Of a stretch of DNA of 64,000 bases, positions 47,244 through 60,631 are shown piece by piece. Numbering within the stretch: position 1 is the first letter of the stretch; each line of letters begins with the position of its first letter. This stretch comes from Rhodopseudomonas infernalis (GTDB lineage Bacteria > Pseudomonadota > Alphaproteobacteria > Rhizobiales > Xanthobacteraceae): positions 144,934 to 208,933 of the forward strand of contig NZ_JAJNAL010000003.1 of NCBI RefSeq assembly GCF_022271405.1. The letters are read 5' to 3'. Under the pieces are notes generated by a model, which saw only the letters and a program-made list of their open reading frames with translations, was not told where the DNA came from and did no database searches. Both the position numbers and the translations under genes were made by a program.

Positions 47244-49121
47244 CTACTTCGCCTCGCCCTTCGGATCGGTTCGCTCGGCCGCCGGATTGCTCCGCGACCA
47301 CCACAGGTCCGGCGCATTGACGCCGGTGTATTTCGGCAGATTGGACGGATGATCGAACACATCCCAATAGGCCAGTCGATGCGTCGACGAGTACCATTGC
47401 GGCACCCAATAGCGGCCGACGCGGATCAGCCGGTCCAGCGCGCGGGCCGCGATCACAAGCTTGGCGCGGGTGTCGGCGGCGATCACCTGATCCATCATCG
47501 CGTCGATCGCCGGGTCGGCGATGCCGGCGAGATTGTTCGAGCCCTTGGTGGCGGCCGACTGCGACGAGAAGAAGTTGCGCAGCGCGTCGCCCGGCACGGT
47601 CGAGAAGCTGAAACGCTCGATCGCCATATCAAAATCGAAATCGTCGCGCCGCGCCCGCGCCTGCACCGGATCGACCAGCCGGACCGTCGCCTCGATGCCG
47701 AGTGTCCCGAGGTTCTTCACGAACGGCATGTGGTGGGCCTGGAACGCCGGCTCGTCGAGCAGGAATTCAATGTGGAAAGGCTCTCCACTCGGTGTCAGCC
47801 GGCGGCGATCCTTGATGACGAAGCCCGCCTCGGTGAGCAATTGGCCGCCGCGGCGCAGCAGCGTGCGGTCCTGCCCCGAGCCGTCGGAGGCCGGCGGCAT
47901 GAACGGCGCGCCGAACACCTCGTCAGGCACCTTGCCGCGAAACGGCTCGAGCAGCGCCAGCTCCTCCGGCGAAGGCGGGCCGACCGCCATCATGTCGGAG
48001 TTCTGGAACGGCGACACCGTGCGCGCATAGGTGCCGTACATGATGGTCTTGTTGGTCCATTCGAAGTCGAACGCGCAGCCGATCGCCTCGCGCACGCGCG
48101 GATCCTTGAACTTGTCGCGCCGCGTGTTGATGAACCAGCCCTGCGCGCCGGATGGCGTCTCGTCCGGCAGCTGCTCGCGCTTGACGCGGCCGTCGCGGAT
48201 CGCCGGGAAGTCGTAGCGTGTATGCCAGATCCGCGAGGTGAACTCCTCGCGATACAGATAGCTGCGGCCGGAGAACCCCTCGAATGCGACGTCGCGATCG
48301 CGATAGAATTCGTAGCGCACAGTATCGAAATTGTTGGCGCCGATGCTGACCGGGAGCTTCTCGCCCCACCAGCCCTTGACGCGTTCGAACGAGATGTACC
48401 GGCCGGACTCCAGCGGTCCGACCTTGTAGGGGCCGCTGCCGAGCGGCACGTCCATCGTCGACTCGTCGAACGGATGCTTGGCGTAGTAGGCCTCCGAGAA
48501 GATCGGAAGGCCGGCGACGAACAGCGGCACGTCGCGGCCACGCTTCGGCGCGAAGCTGACGACCAGCGTCGCGTCGTCGGTCGCTTCCGCCTTGATGAAG
48601 TCGCGCAGCTGCTGGGTGATGATCGGATGGCCCTTGGCCTTCAGGATATTCAGCGAGAACGCCGCATCCTTCGCGGTCAGCTTGCTGCCGTCGTGAAAGC
48701 GCGCTTCGGGGCGCATCGTGAACCGATAGGTCAGTCCATCGGCAGAAATCGCCACCGCCGAGGCTGCGAGACCATACATCGCGTCCGGCTCGTCGCCGGC
48801 GCGAGCCATCAACGACACGAAGGTCAGCCCCATGCCCTGCGCGCCGTCGCCCTTGAGAATGAAGGCGTTGAGTGAGTTGAAGGTCTGGAACGATTGATTG
48901 AAGGCGCGCACCGAAGGGATGGTCGAGAACACCCCGCCCTTCGGCGCATTCGGATTGACGTAGTCGAAATATTTGAAATCGGCCGGATACTTCAGATCGC
49001 CGAACGCCGACATGCCGTGCGCGACGGTGTCGCCATCGGCTGCGGATGCGGGGTTAAGCTGCGTCGCGGCCAGAGCGCCGACGCCGAGGACGAGAACTTC
49101 GCGGCGGTTGAGCTGCGACAT
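47244..49121 (-). CDS. Extracellular solute-binding protein family 5 (YejA-like), second copy
   Basis: A 625-residue periplasmic binding protein for peptides or similar compounds. A signal with a twin-Arg-like start (LNRREVLVLGVGALAATQLNPASA) precedes HGMSAFGDLKYPADFKYFDYVNPNAPKGG, typical of YejA. GSGPYKVGPLESGRYISFERV is present. It is a tandem paralogue of the next upstream gene. ATG 49121 is used; the frame upstream is antisense shadow or overlaps the neighbour. Confidence 0.92.
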   Translation of the reverse strand: MSQLNRREVLVLGVGALAATQLNPASAADGDTVAHGMSAFGDLKYPADFKYFDYVNPNAPKGGVFSTIPSVRAFNQSFQTFNSLNAFILKGDGAQGMGLTFVSLMARAGDEPDAMYGLAASAVAISADGLTYRFTMRPEARFHDGSKLTAKDAAFSLNILKAKGHPIITQQLRDFIKAEATDDATLVVSFAPKRGRDVPLFVAGLPIFSEAYYAKHPFDESTMDVPLGSGPYKVGPLESGRYISFERVKGWWGEKLPVSIGANNFDTVRYEFYRDRDVAFEGFSGRSYLYREEFTSRIWHTRYDFPAIRDGRVKREQLPDETPSGAQGWFINTRRDKFKDPRVREAIGCAFDFEWTNKTIMYGTYARTVSPFQNSDMMAVGPPSPEELALLEPFRGKVPDEVFGAPFMPPASDGSGQDRTLLRRGGQLLTEAGFVIKDRRRLTPSGEPFHIEFLLDEPAFQAHHMPFVKNLGTLGIEATVRLVDPVQARARRDDFDFDMAIERFSFSTVPGDALRNFFSSQSAATKGSNNLAGIADPAIDAMMDQVIAADTRAKLVIAARALDRLIRVGRYWVPQWYSSTHRLAYWDVFDHPSNLPKYTGVNAPDLWWSRSNPAAERTDPKGEAK

Positions 49122-49135
49122 ACGCGGGCGGCTCC

Positions 49136-51043
49136 TCAAGAGCGCCGACCGATCTTGGCGGCCTTCTCGGCATCGTACCACCACAGCGTCGGCAGGCCCG
49201 AGCGGGCGTATTTCGGCAGTTCGGCGTGGCTGAAGCGATCCCAGCGCGCGTAGCGCATGAAGCCGTAGGTGAACTGCGGCACGACGTAGAAATTCCACAG
49301 CAGCACGCGATCGAGCGCACGCGTCGCCGCCACCAGCGTGGCGCGGTCCGTGGCGAAGATCACCTTTTCAATCAACGCATCGACCGCAGGGTTCTTGATC
49401 CCGATGGAGTTGCGCGAGCCCGGCTGATCGGCCGCCTGCGAGCCCCAATATTCGCGCTGCTCGTTGCCAGGCGACAGCGACTGGCCCCACAGGTCGGTGA
49501 TGATGTCGAAGTCGAAGGCGCGGATGCGGTTCTGGTACTGCGCATCGTCGACCACGCGGATCGACACGGTGACGCCAAGCCGTTCCAGCGACGGCTTGTA
49601 GAACAGCGTGATGCGCTCCGACGACGGATCCTGAACCAGCATCTCCACCGTCACCGGCTTGCCGGACGGATCGACCAGCTTGCGGTCCTTGATGTCGAAG
49701 CCGGCTTCCTTCACCAGCCGCATCGCCTCGCGGAGATTGCCGCGCACCGCCTCGGGATTGCCACCAACCGGGTTGGTGTAGGGCTGCGTGAACAGCTCGG
49801 CCGGCACCTTGTCGCGCACGGGTTCGAGGATCGCCAGCTCGGCGCCTTCCGGCAGGCCGCTCGAGGCCAGCTCGGTACCCTCGAAGTAGCTGTTGATGCG
49901 CTTGTACTGGCCGTAGAAGAGCTGCTTGTTCATTTCCTCGAAATCGAACGCGTAGTTGAAGGCGCGCCGCACCCGGGCGTCCTTGAACATGTCGCGACGG
50001 GTGTTGAGGACGAAGGCCTGCATCCGGCCGGAGTCGTTGATCGGGAATTCCTCCTTCACCACGCGCTTGTCGGCGACTGCGGGGAAGTCGTAGGCCGTGG
50101 CCCACTGCTTGGCGGAATTCTCCATGATCCAGTCGGCCTGATCGGCCTTGAAGGCTTCGAGCGCGACGGTGTTGTCGCGGAAGAACTCGAAGCGCAGTTC
50201 GTCGAGATTGTTCTGGCCGATCCGCACCGGAAGCTGCTCGCCCCAGTAATCCTTGACGCGTTCGAGCACGATCGAGCGACCGGCGACGAACTCCTTGATG
50301 CGGTACGGGCCGGAGCCGAGCGGCTTCTCCAGCGTGGTGGCGGAGATGTCGCGCTTGCGGCCCTGGTCGTCGCTGCCTTCCCACCAGTGCTTCGGCAGGA
50401 TCACCAGCTCGCCGACGATGGTCGGCAGTTCGCGATTGCCGGGGCCGTCGAACGTGAAGCGGATGTCGCGCTCGCCGGCCTTCTCGGCCTTCAGCACGTG
50501 GCGATAGTAGGAGGCGTAGCGCGGACTGAACTTCTTCAGCGACTCGAACGAGAACACCACGTCGTCGGCCGTCACCGGCTTGCCATCGTGCCAGCGGGCG
50601 TTGGCGCGCAGCCGGTACACGACCCAGGAGAAATCGTCCGGATGCGCGGCCGATTCGGCCAGCAGGCCATATTCGGTGCCGACCTCGTCCTGCGACTGGG
50701 TCATCAGCGTCTCGTAGAGATAGCCCACGGCCGGCGCGATGTTGCCTTTCACGCCCGCGACCGCGAGGTTGAAATTGTCGAATGTGCCGATCGAGATCTG
50801 CCGTGCGACGCCGCCCTTCGGGGCATCCGGATTGACGTAGTCGAACCGCTTGAAGTCGGCCGGGTACTTGACCTCGCCGAACAGTGAAAGCCCGTGCCGC
50901 CAGGTCAGTCCGGAAGTCAGCTTGTCCGCCTCACCCTCGGCCGCAGCAGGCACGCTCGCCAGCAGGCCGGAACCGAGGCAGAGGACCGGGGTAGCCGCTG
51001 CCACCGCGCCGGCCTGCAGAAGATGTCGTCGGGTCAATGTCAC
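49136..51043 (-). CDS. yejA: Extracellular solute-binding protein family 5 (YejA-like), first copy
   Basis: A 635-residue periplasmic binding protein that starts the operon. It shares HGLSLFGEVKYPADFKRFDYVNPDAPKGG and GSGPYRIKEFVAGRSIVLERVKDYWGE with its neighbour. The GTG at 51043 follows CAGGAATTCCAGATC and gives VTLTRRHLLQAGAVAAATP, a twin-Arg-like signal; a TTG at 51076 is an alternative start. The gap to the second copy is 14 bp. Confidence 0.92.
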   Translation of the reverse strand: MTLTRRHLLQAGAVAAATPVLCLGSGLLASVPAAAEGEADKLTSGLTWRHGLSLFGEVKYPADFKRFDYVNPDAPKGGVARQISIGTFDNFNLAVAGVKGNIAPAVGYLYETLMTQSQDEVGTEYGLLAESAAHPDDFSWVVYRLRANARWHDGKPVTADDVVFSFESLKKFSPRYASYYRHVLKAEKAGERDIRFTFDGPGNRELPTIVGELVILPKHWWEGSDDQGRKRDISATTLEKPLGSGPYRIKEFVAGRSIVLERVKDYWGEQLPVRIGQNNLDELRFEFFRDNTVALEAFKADQADWIMENSAKQWATAYDFPAVADKRVVKEEFPINDSGRMQAFVLNTRRDMFKDARVRRAFNYAFDFEEMNKQLFYGQYKRINSYFEGTELASSGLPEGAELAILEPVRDKVPAELFTQPYTNPVGGNPEAVRGNLREAMRLVKEAGFDIKDRKLVDPSGKPVTVEMLVQDPSSERITLFYKPSLERLGVTVSIRVVDDAQYQNRIRAFDFDIITDLWGQSLSPGNEQREYWGSQAADQPGSRNSIGIKNPAVDALIEKVIFATDRATLVAATRALDRVLLWNFYVVPQFTYGFMRYARWDRFSHAELPKYARSGLPTLWWYDAEKAAKIGRRS

Positions 51044-51345
51044 GATCTGGAATTCCTGTTGGCGTCGCACTGGCAAGATGGGATCTGAATCCAGGCTGAT
51101 CTCAGCACATGGTCTCAGGATTTGGTTCTTAAGATTTGGACATCAAGGATCGCACTCAAGCCGCAATATAAGGCGAGGATTCGGCCGATTATGCCGGATT
51201 TGGCGAACGATAGCACCCCGCGCCCGGCGGCGTTGCGGCGAAACGTCCCGATCAGGACAGCGTGATCCGCAAGCAAAAACGGCCGGGGAGGCCCCGGCCG
51301 TTCGACAACATCGTCTGATCGATAGGTCAGCCAGCAGGCCGGCGG
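51044..51345. other. Intergenic region between cycM-like gene and yej operon (302 bp)
   Basis: No gene is supported. It holds the terminator of the cytochrome gene (51275-51302) and, nearer 51044, the promoter of the yej operon, which I cannot define exactly. The part 51090-51180 is less GC-rich and is the likeliest promoter site. Confidence 0.6.
51275..51302 (-). terminator. Intrinsic terminator of the cycM-like gene
   Basis: Read on the minus strand, ACGGCCGGGG and CCCCGGCCGT form a 10-bp perfect stem around CCT, followed by TTTT. It is 44 bases after the stop codon. Confidence 0.88.
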
Positions 51346-51897
51346 CTATTTGGCAGCAGTCGGGATCGCTTCGGGCTTGTCCGAATTCTTGTTGAGATAG
51401 GCGATCAGATCGGCCCGTTCCTTGTCGTTCGAAATGCCGGCGAAGCTCATCGCGGTGCCCGGAATGTAGCCCTTCGGGCTGGCGAGGAACTTGTTGAGCT
51501 CCTCGAACGTCCACTCGCCGCCCTTGGCCTTCATGGCGGCCGAGAAGTTGAAGTTGCGGCCCTCGCCGCGCTTCTCGCCGACGATTCCATAGAGGTTGGG
51601 ACCGACGCGGTTGGGGCCGTCCTTCTCGAAGGTGTGGCAGGCGCCGCACTTCTTCGACGAAGCCATACCCTTGTCGACCGACGCGGTCTGCAGCAGCTTC
51701 TCGATCGGCTCCGAGGGCGCTGCAGCGGCGGCGTCCTTGCCCGGCGCCGGCTCGGCTTCCTTCACGGCGATCGCGAAGCCCTGCTTCTCAACTTTGTCCG
51801 GGGTGAAGATAGCCTTGGCGGCAAAATTCGTGAGCAGCAACACCAGACAGGTGGCAAGAACGGCGCCGAGAATCTTGTTCAGTTCAAAAGAATCCAT
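51346..51897 (-). CDS. cycM: Membrane-anchored cytochrome c, CycM type
   Basis: A 183-residue class I cytochrome c with an uncleaved N-terminal anchor (LGAVLATCLVLLLTNFAAKAIF, residues 10-31) and a Glu/Ala/Pro-rich linker. The haem motif is CGACH near residue 86, and the Met ligand is in GTAMSFAG near 150. This arrangement is that of CycM of Bradyrhizobium, which passes electrons from the bc1 complex to the aa3 oxidase. It is divergent from kdsB. Confidence 0.9.
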   Translation of the reverse strand: MDSFELNKILGAVLATCLVLLLTNFAAKAIFTPDKVEKQGFAIAVKEAEPAPGKDAAAAAPSEPIEKLLQTASVDKGMASSKKCGACHTFEKDGPNRVGPNLYGIVGEKRGEGRNFNFSAAMKAKGGEWTFEELNKFLASPKGYIPGTAMSFAGISNDKERADLIAYLNKNSDKPEAIPTAAK

Positions 51898-52107
51898 GGT
51901 TCGCTCGCGCTCCCGTCAGACCGACGTCTGGATTGTTTTTAGTTTGCAGTCGCAACTGTTCTTTTCTGATGAGATATCGGTTTGCCCGTGCTCTGGCAAC
52001 CCGTATAAGACCTGTCATTCGCGGCCTTCAACCAGCCTGATACCGTCCCGGTAATGGCCCTGGTCGGCCGGTTTTGCCATGAGGCGGGACTTGCACCCGC
52101 GCCCCCA

Positions 52108-52845
52108 ATGACCTCACCGCGTACGCTCGTCCTGATCCCCGCCCGCATGGCCGCAACCCGGCTGCCCGGCAAGCCACTGCTCGACATCGCCGGCGCGCCG
52201 ATGATCGTCCACGTGCTGCGCCGTGCAACCGCTGCCGGCATCGGCCGGGTCGCGGTGGCCACCGACACCCCGGCTATTGCCGATGCGGTTCGGGCGCATG
52301 GGGGCGAGGTCGTGATGACGCGCGCGGATCATCCGTCGGGCTCGGACCGCATCCACGAGGCGCTACAGACGCTCGACCCGGACCGCAGCATCGAAACGGT
52401 GATCAATCTGCAGGGCGACTTCCCGACCATCCGGCCCGAGCAGATCGGCGCGGTGCTGACACCGCTCGCCGACCCGGCGGTCGACATCGCGACGCTGGCC
52501 GCCAAGATCCATACCGAGGAAGAAGCCACCAATCCGAACGTGGTGAAAGTGGTCGGCTCGCCAATCGGCCCGAACCTGCTGCGCGCGCTGTATTTCACCC
52601 GCGCCACGGCGCCCTATGGCGACGGCCCACGCTATCATCACATTGGCCTCTATGCCTACCGCCGCACGGCGCTGGAGCGCTTCGTGGCGCTGCCGCCCTC
52701 GCCGCTCGAACAGCGTGAGAAGCTCGAACAGCTGCGCGCGCTCGAAGCCGGCATGCGGATCGACGTCGGCATCGTCGATGCCGTACCGCGCGGCGTCGAC
52801 ACCCCGGCCGACCTCGAAACGGCCCGCCGCGTGCTGGCCGGCTGA
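52108..52845 (+). CDS. kdsB: 3-deoxy-manno-octulosonate cytidylyltransferase
   Basis: KdsB activates Kdo with CTP for lipopolysaccharide synthesis. The 245-residue protein has the CMP-sugar synthetase start [20 protein letters not shown] (residues 7-26), [27 protein letters not shown] and [13 protein letters not shown] 52108 is used since upstream codons do not resemble the family. It is followed by pheA. Confidence 0.95.
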   Translation: MTSPRTLVLIPARMAATRLPGKPLLDIAGAPMIVHVLRRATAAGIGRVAVATDTPAIADAVRAHGGEVVMTRADHPSGSDRIHEALQTLDPDRSIETVINLQGDFPTIRPEQIGAVLTPLADPAVDIATLAAKIHTEEEATNPNVVKVVGSPIGPNLLRALYFTRATAPYGDGPRYHHIGLYAYRRTALERFVALPPSPLEQREKLEQLRALEAGMRIDVGIVDAVPRGVDTPADLETARRVLAG

Positions 52846-52905
52846 GCCCCCCTCTGGCGAAAACCGCTGCGGCTGCTAGAACGCCGGCCAGAAGCTAGGA
52901 CTGCC

Positions 52906-53769
52906 ATGACCAAGATCTTGAAAATCGCCTTCCAGGGCGAACCCGGCGCGAACTCGCATATCGCGATCAGCGACGCCTATCCCACCGCCGAGGCGATGCC
53001 TTGCGCCACCTTCGAGGACGCGCTCGCGGCCATCAGCTCGGGCGAAGCCGATCTCGGCATGATCCCGATCGAGAATTCGGTGGCCGGCCGAGTCGCCGAC
53101 ATCCATCATCTACTGCCGCAGTCCGGCCTGTTCATCGTCGGCGAATGGTTTCTGCCGATCCGGCATCAGCTGGTCGCGGTGCCGGGCGCCAAGCTCGAGG
53201 ACATCAAGACGGTCGAGAGCCACGTCCACGCGCTCGGCCAGTGCCGGCGCATCATCCGCAAATTTGGACTCCGGCCGATCGTCGCCGGCGACACCGCCGG
53301 ATCGGCGCGGATGATCGCCGAACGCGGCGACAAGAGCTGCGCGGCGATCTCGTCGCGGCTGGCGGCGCAGATCTACGGCCTCGACATCCTGGCCGAGGAC
53401 ATCGAGGACGAGGCGCACAACACCACGCGCTTCGTCGTGCTGGCGCGCGAACCGCGCTGGGCAGCGCAGGGCTCGGGGCCGCTGGTGACGACGTTTGTGT
53501 TTCGGGTGCGCAACCTGCCGGCCGCTTTGTACAAGGCGATGGGTGGCTTCGCCACCAACGGCGTCAACATGACCAAGCTGGAAAGCTATATGGTCGACGG
53601 CAATTTCTTCGCGACGCAGTTCTATGCCGATGTCGACGGCCACCCCGAAGACCGCAACCTTGCCTTCGCACTGGAAGAACTGAAATTCTTCTCGCGCGAA
53701 TTCCGGATCGTCGGGGTCTATCCGGGCCACCCGTTCCGGGCGACATTTATGGAGCGTTCAAGCTCCTAA
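52906..53769 (+). CDS. pheA: Prephenate dehydratase
   Basis: PheA makes phenylpyruvate from prephenate on the path to phenylalanine. The 287-residue monofunctional protein starts IAFQGEPGANSHIAISDAYP, has DLGMIPIENSVAGRVADIHHLL (residues 47-68), and the substrate motif DEAHNTTRFVVLAREP near 170. The ACT domain follows (TTFVFRVRNLPAALYKAMGGFATNGVNMTKLESYMV), with the ESY motif that senses phenylalanine. No chorismate mutase domain is present. Confidence 0.95.
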   Translation: MTKILKIAFQGEPGANSHIAISDAYPTAEAMPCATFEDALAAISSGEADLGMIPIENSVAGRVADIHHLLPQSGLFIVGEWFLPIRHQLVAVPGAKLEDIKTVESHVHALGQCRRIIRKFGLRPIVAGDTAGSARMIAERGDKSCAAISSRLAAQIYGLDILAEDIEDEAHNTTRFVVLAREPRWAAQGSGPLVTTFVFRVRNLPAALYKAMGGFATNGVNMTKLESYMVDGNFFATQFYADVDGHPEDRNLAFALEELKFFSREFRIVGVYPGHPFRATFMERSSS

Positions 53770-53788
53770 TCGTTCAAGGACTATCCCC

Positions 53789-53857
53789 GACATTGCGAGG
53801 AAGCAATCCAAAAGCGCCGTGCACAGGGCTGGATTTCTTCGCTACGCTCGCAATGAC
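53789..53857. repeat. Inverted repeat doublet, family A (short form)
   Basis: CATTGCGAGGAAGCAATCCAAAAG faces GGATTTCTTCGCTACGCTCGCAATGAC. It lies in the 108-bp gap between pheA and the convergent flavin monooxygenase, and may serve as a bidirectional terminator. Confidence 0.75.
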
Positions 53858-53877
53858 GACCTTGAAACGCTAGCAAA

Positions 53878-54894
53878 TTAAGCTGCGGCCTGCTGCTGTT
53901 TGAAGGCTTCGGCGAGCAGCGTGTAGCTGCGCTTTCGCGCTTCGTGATCGTAGATCGCGGTGATGACCATCAGTTCGTCGGCCTGGCTGGCCTTGATCAA
54001 CGGCTGCAGCATCTGCAGAACGGTCGAGGGGCTGCCGACGAACAGGCGCGAGCGGTTGCGGGCGATCGAGGCGCGGTCGGCGTCGGTCAGCGAATAGGCC
54101 TGCGCCTCCTCGATGCTCGGCAGCGGCACGTAACGGCCGCGATCGCGGAGCAGCCGACTGACGTCCATCGATAGCGCCAGCCGCTCGGCTTCCGCATCGG
54201 TTTCGCCGACCACCGCCGCGACAGCGAGGATGCCGTGCGGCGCCGTCCGCCAGCGCGTGGGCTGGAAGCGGGCTCGATAATGCGTCAGCGCCTCGACCGC
54301 ATCGTAGGACGCGAAGTGATGCGCGAAGGCGAAGCCCATGCCGACCTGCGCGGCGAGTTCGGAGCTGTAGTCGCTGGAGCCGAGCAGCCAGATCGGCGGC
54401 AGCGGCACGTCGTTCGGCATCGCCATGACGTTGTTATAGGGATGGCCGGCCGGAAAGCCGCGCGTCTCCCACAGCGTCAATTCCTGCAGCCGTTCGAGGA
54501 AATCGTCGCCCTCGCGGATATCGAGCCGGCGACGCATCGCGTGCATCGTCGCCTGATCGGTGCCGGGCGCGCGGCCGATGCCGAGATCGATCCGGCCGGG
54601 GAACAGCGCCTCGAGCATCTTGAAGCGCTCGGCGACCATCAGCGGCGCGTGGTTGGGCAGCATCACGCCGCCGGAGCCGACGCGGATCCGCTCGGTCACC
54701 GCCGCGATCTGCCCGATCATGATCTCGGGCGCCGGGCTGGCGACCGACGGCAGGTTGTGATGCTCGGCGAGCCAGTAACGCTCGTAGCCGAGCCGGTCCG
54801 CATGGCGGGCCAGATCGATGGAATTCCGCAGCGCCGCCGCAGGCGGCGTGCCGGAGGTGACGACCGAGAGGTCGAGAATGGAAAGCGGCAGCAT
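53878..54894 (-). CDS. LLM-class flavin-dependent oxidoreductase
   Basis: A 338-residue luciferase-like monooxygenase (TIM barrel, FMNH2-using). It starts [44 protein letters not shown], the usual beginning, with [19 protein letters not shown] and [17 protein letters not shown]. Substrate unknown; relatives include alkanal monooxygenase-like proteins. It is divergent from metF. Confidence 0.92.
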   Translation of the reverse strand: MLPLSILDLSVVTSGTPPAAALRNSIDLARHADRLGYERYWLAEHHNLPSVASPAPEIMIGQIAAVTERIRVGSGGVMLPNHAPLMVAERFKMLEALFPGRIDLGIGRAPGTDQATMHAMRRRLDIREGDDFLERLQELTLWETRGFPAGHPYNNVMAMPNDVPLPPIWLLGSSDYSSELAAQVGMGFAFAHHFASYDAVEALTHYRARFQPTRWRTAPHGILAVAAVVGETDAEAERLALSMDVSRLLRDRGRYVPLPSIEEAQAYSLTDADRASIARNRSRLFVGSPSTVLQMLQPLIKASQADELMVITAIYDHEARKRSYTLLAEAFKQQQAAA

Positions 54895-55325
54895 CCCGTT
54901 AAACTAAGATGCAGATGCATCTCGCGCAAAGGTATCGGGCCAGGAAATTCGCCGTAGGGGCTTCCCCGGTAGTGGGCAGAGCATCGGCCAGTGCGGAGCG
55001 CCTTCGGCGAACTCGGCCCACCGGCGGCTAAGCCGCTCCAACTTTCTCGATTTTGCGCACTGTTTGTCTCAGCAGGTGGGCCGCCCTCAGCCGCAACCTG
55101 CCCACTCTGTTCCATATAGACCTGCCATATATCGACCAAACCGGCTAAGGTGGGCAAATTCCCACGCGATTTTTGCCATCAGTGGGCTGGCTCCGCACCC
55201 GGGTTCGGCCTAGGTTTATGTGGCTATCGCAGTGCCACATGAAGACTGGGCCGGCGATGGGACGGATCGCTGTCCGAGCGGCGGCCGAAGCCGACAGACC
55301 CCGACCGCTATTCTGGATGCGTGAC
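54895..55325. promoter_or_regulatory. metF leader region with repeated GTGGGC stem-loops (431 bp)
   Basis: No gene is supported. GTGGGC occurs at 54972, 55076, 55150 and 55182, and its complement GCCCAC at 55016 and 55100. A third pair is GTGGG (55150)/CCCAC (55161). These give three possible successive stem-loops between 54972 and 55165, all upstream of the metF ATG. They could be an RNA control element or a set of operator sites. I see no match to known SAM or SAH riboswitches that I can name. Confidence 0.5.
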
Positions 55326-56213
55326 ATGACCGAGCCGCTGCCGCATTTGCCCGCGATTTCCTTCGAGTTCTTCCCGCCGAAGACCGACGAGATGGAGCGC
55401 AATCTGTGGCAGGCGATCAGCCGGCTGTCGCCGCTGGCGCCGCGCTTCGTATCGGTCACCTACGGCGCCGGCGGATCGACGCGCGAGCGCACGCATTCGA
55501 CGATCGCCCGCATCCTGAAGGAAACCAGCCTGACGCCTGCCGCCCACCTCACCTGCGTCGATGCGCCCTGCGCCGACGTCGACGACGTCGTGGAGCGCTA
55601 CTACGAGATCGGCGTCCGCCACATCGTGGCGCTGCGCGGCGATCCGTCGAGCGGCCTGGGCGGCGCGTACACACCACATCCGCAAGGCTATCGTAGCTCG
55701 GCCGATCTGGTCGCCTCGATCAAGCGGCGGCATCCCGACATCGACGTCACGGTGTCTGCCTATCCGGAGAAGCATCCGGAGAGCACCGGCTTCGACGCCG
55801 ACCTCGACATGCTGAAGGCCAAGGTCGATGCCGGCGCGACCCGCGCCATCACCCAGTTCTTCTTCGACAACGATCTGTACTTCCGCTACCTCGACCGCGT
55901 CCGCGCACGCGGCATCGATATCCCGATCGTGCCGGGCATCCTGCCGGTGCAGAACTTCAAGCAGGCCTCGAACTTTGCGACCCGCGCCGGCGCCAGCGTG
56001 CCGGACTGGCTGGCCAGGCAGTTCGAAGGTCTCGACGACGATCCTGACACCCGCAAACTGGTGGCCGCCACCGTCGCGGCCGGCCAGGTGCACAAGCTCG
56101 CCAAGCACGGCGTCGACACCTTCCATTTCTACACGATGAACCGCGCGGACCTGGTGTTCGCGATCAGCCACCTGCTCGGTCTTCGGCCGCAGGCGGCAAG
56201 GCAAGCCGCGTGA
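55326..56213 (+). CDS. metF: 5,10-methylenetetrahydrofolate reductase
   Basis: MetF reduces methylene-THF to methyl-THF, the methyl donor for MetH. The 295-residue flavoprotein begins LPHLPAISFEFFPPKTDEMERNLWQAI, with SVTYGAGGSTRERTHSTI, LTCVDAPCADVDDVV and HIVALRGDPSS, all typical. Its length is normal. ATG 55326 fits the family; the frame upstream covers the leader region. The DUF559 gene lies between it and metH. Confidence 0.96.
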   Translation: MTEPLPHLPAISFEFFPPKTDEMERNLWQAISRLSPLAPRFVSVTYGAGGSTRERTHSTIARILKETSLTPAAHLTCVDAPCADVDDVVERYYEIGVRHIVALRGDPSSGLGGAYTPHPQGYRSSADLVASIKRRHPDIDVTVSAYPEKHPESTGFDADLDMLKAKVDAGATRAITQFFFDNDLYFRYLDRVRARGIDIPIVPGILPVQNFKQASNFATRAGASVPDWLARQFEGLDDDPDTRKLVAATVAAGQVHKLAKHGVDTFHFYTMNRADLVFAISHLLGLRPQAARQAA

Positions 56214-56240
56214 GTTTGCTACGACATTCTCCGCGCACAC

Positions 56241-56285
56241 AGCGCGCTCCCTCTCCCCTTTGGGGAGAGGGTTGGGGAGAGGGGG
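56241..56285 (+). repeat. Left arm of the inverted repeat framing the DUF559 gene (family D)
   Basis: A 45-base arm with an inner hairpin (CTCTCCCC-TTT-GGGGAGAG). It is the inverted counterpart of the arm at 56651-56696; by eye 41 of 46 aligned positions agree. It begins 27 bases after the metF stop. Confidence 0.8.
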
Positions 56286-56296
56286 CGCCGGCGCCG

Positions 56297-56698
56297 ATGA
56301 TCACTCGTACCGCACGTACACCGATGGCCCGGCGCCTTCGCGCCCAGCCGACGCAGGCCGAGATGCTGCTGTGGCGCCGTCTGCGCAATCGCCAGCTCGA
56401 GGGCTGGAAGTTTAAACGGCAATTTCCGATCGACCGCTTCGTCGTCGACTTCTGCTGTGCCGACGCAAGGCTCGTCGTCGAGCTCGACGGTGGGCAGCAC
56501 GGGCAGCAGGCCGAGCACGATGCCGCACGGACGGAGGTGCTGTCTGCCATGGGCTATCTGGTCGCTCGGTTCTGGAATCATGACGTGCTGTCGAATGTCG
56601 ACGGCGTGCTCGAAACGATTGCCCGAACGATCAGGCCGCATGCGTTCGATCCCCCTCACCCCAACCCTTTCCCCGATGGGGAGAGGGAGTCGCGCTGA
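56297..56698 (+). CDS. DUF559-domain protein (Vsr/restriction-endonuclease-like), repeat-framed
   Basis: A 133-residue protein with the DUF559 core: [57 protein letters not shown]. The order RQ-PI---VVDF...-VELDG-QH matches the PD-(D/E)xK-like nuclease core related to Vsr endonucleases. ATG 56297 ([14 protein letters not shown]) is chosen; the longer frame would translate the left repeat arm. The last 15 residues ([15 protein letters not shown]) are coded by the right repeat arm. Function not established. Confidence 0.85.
   Translation: MITRTARTPMARRLRAQPTQAEMLLWRRLRNRQLEGWKFKRQFPIDRFVVDFCCADARLVVELDGGQHGQQAEHDAARTEVLSAMGYLVARFWNHDVLSNVDGVLETIARTIRPHAFDPPHPNPFPDGERESR
56651..56696 (-). repeat. 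Right arm of the inverted repeat framing the DUF559 gene (family D)
   Basis: Inverted copy of the arm at 56241-56285. It supplies the 3' end of the DUF559 reading frame and the first base of its stop codon, and it ends 13 bases before the metH ATG. Confidence 0.8.
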
Positions 56699-56709
56699 GT
56701 ATTTTGAAA

Positions 56710-60591
<3,882 letters not shown>

Positions 60592-60631
60592 CCTTCGCCC
60601 TTCCCGCACCGCAGACCGCCCGCCGAGGAGC

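Noticed and set aside
54895..55325. SAM-II, SAH or cobalamin riboswitch before metF
   Set aside because: I looked for the conserved cores of these classes and could not match them; the region has repeated GTGGGC stems instead, reported as an unknown element.
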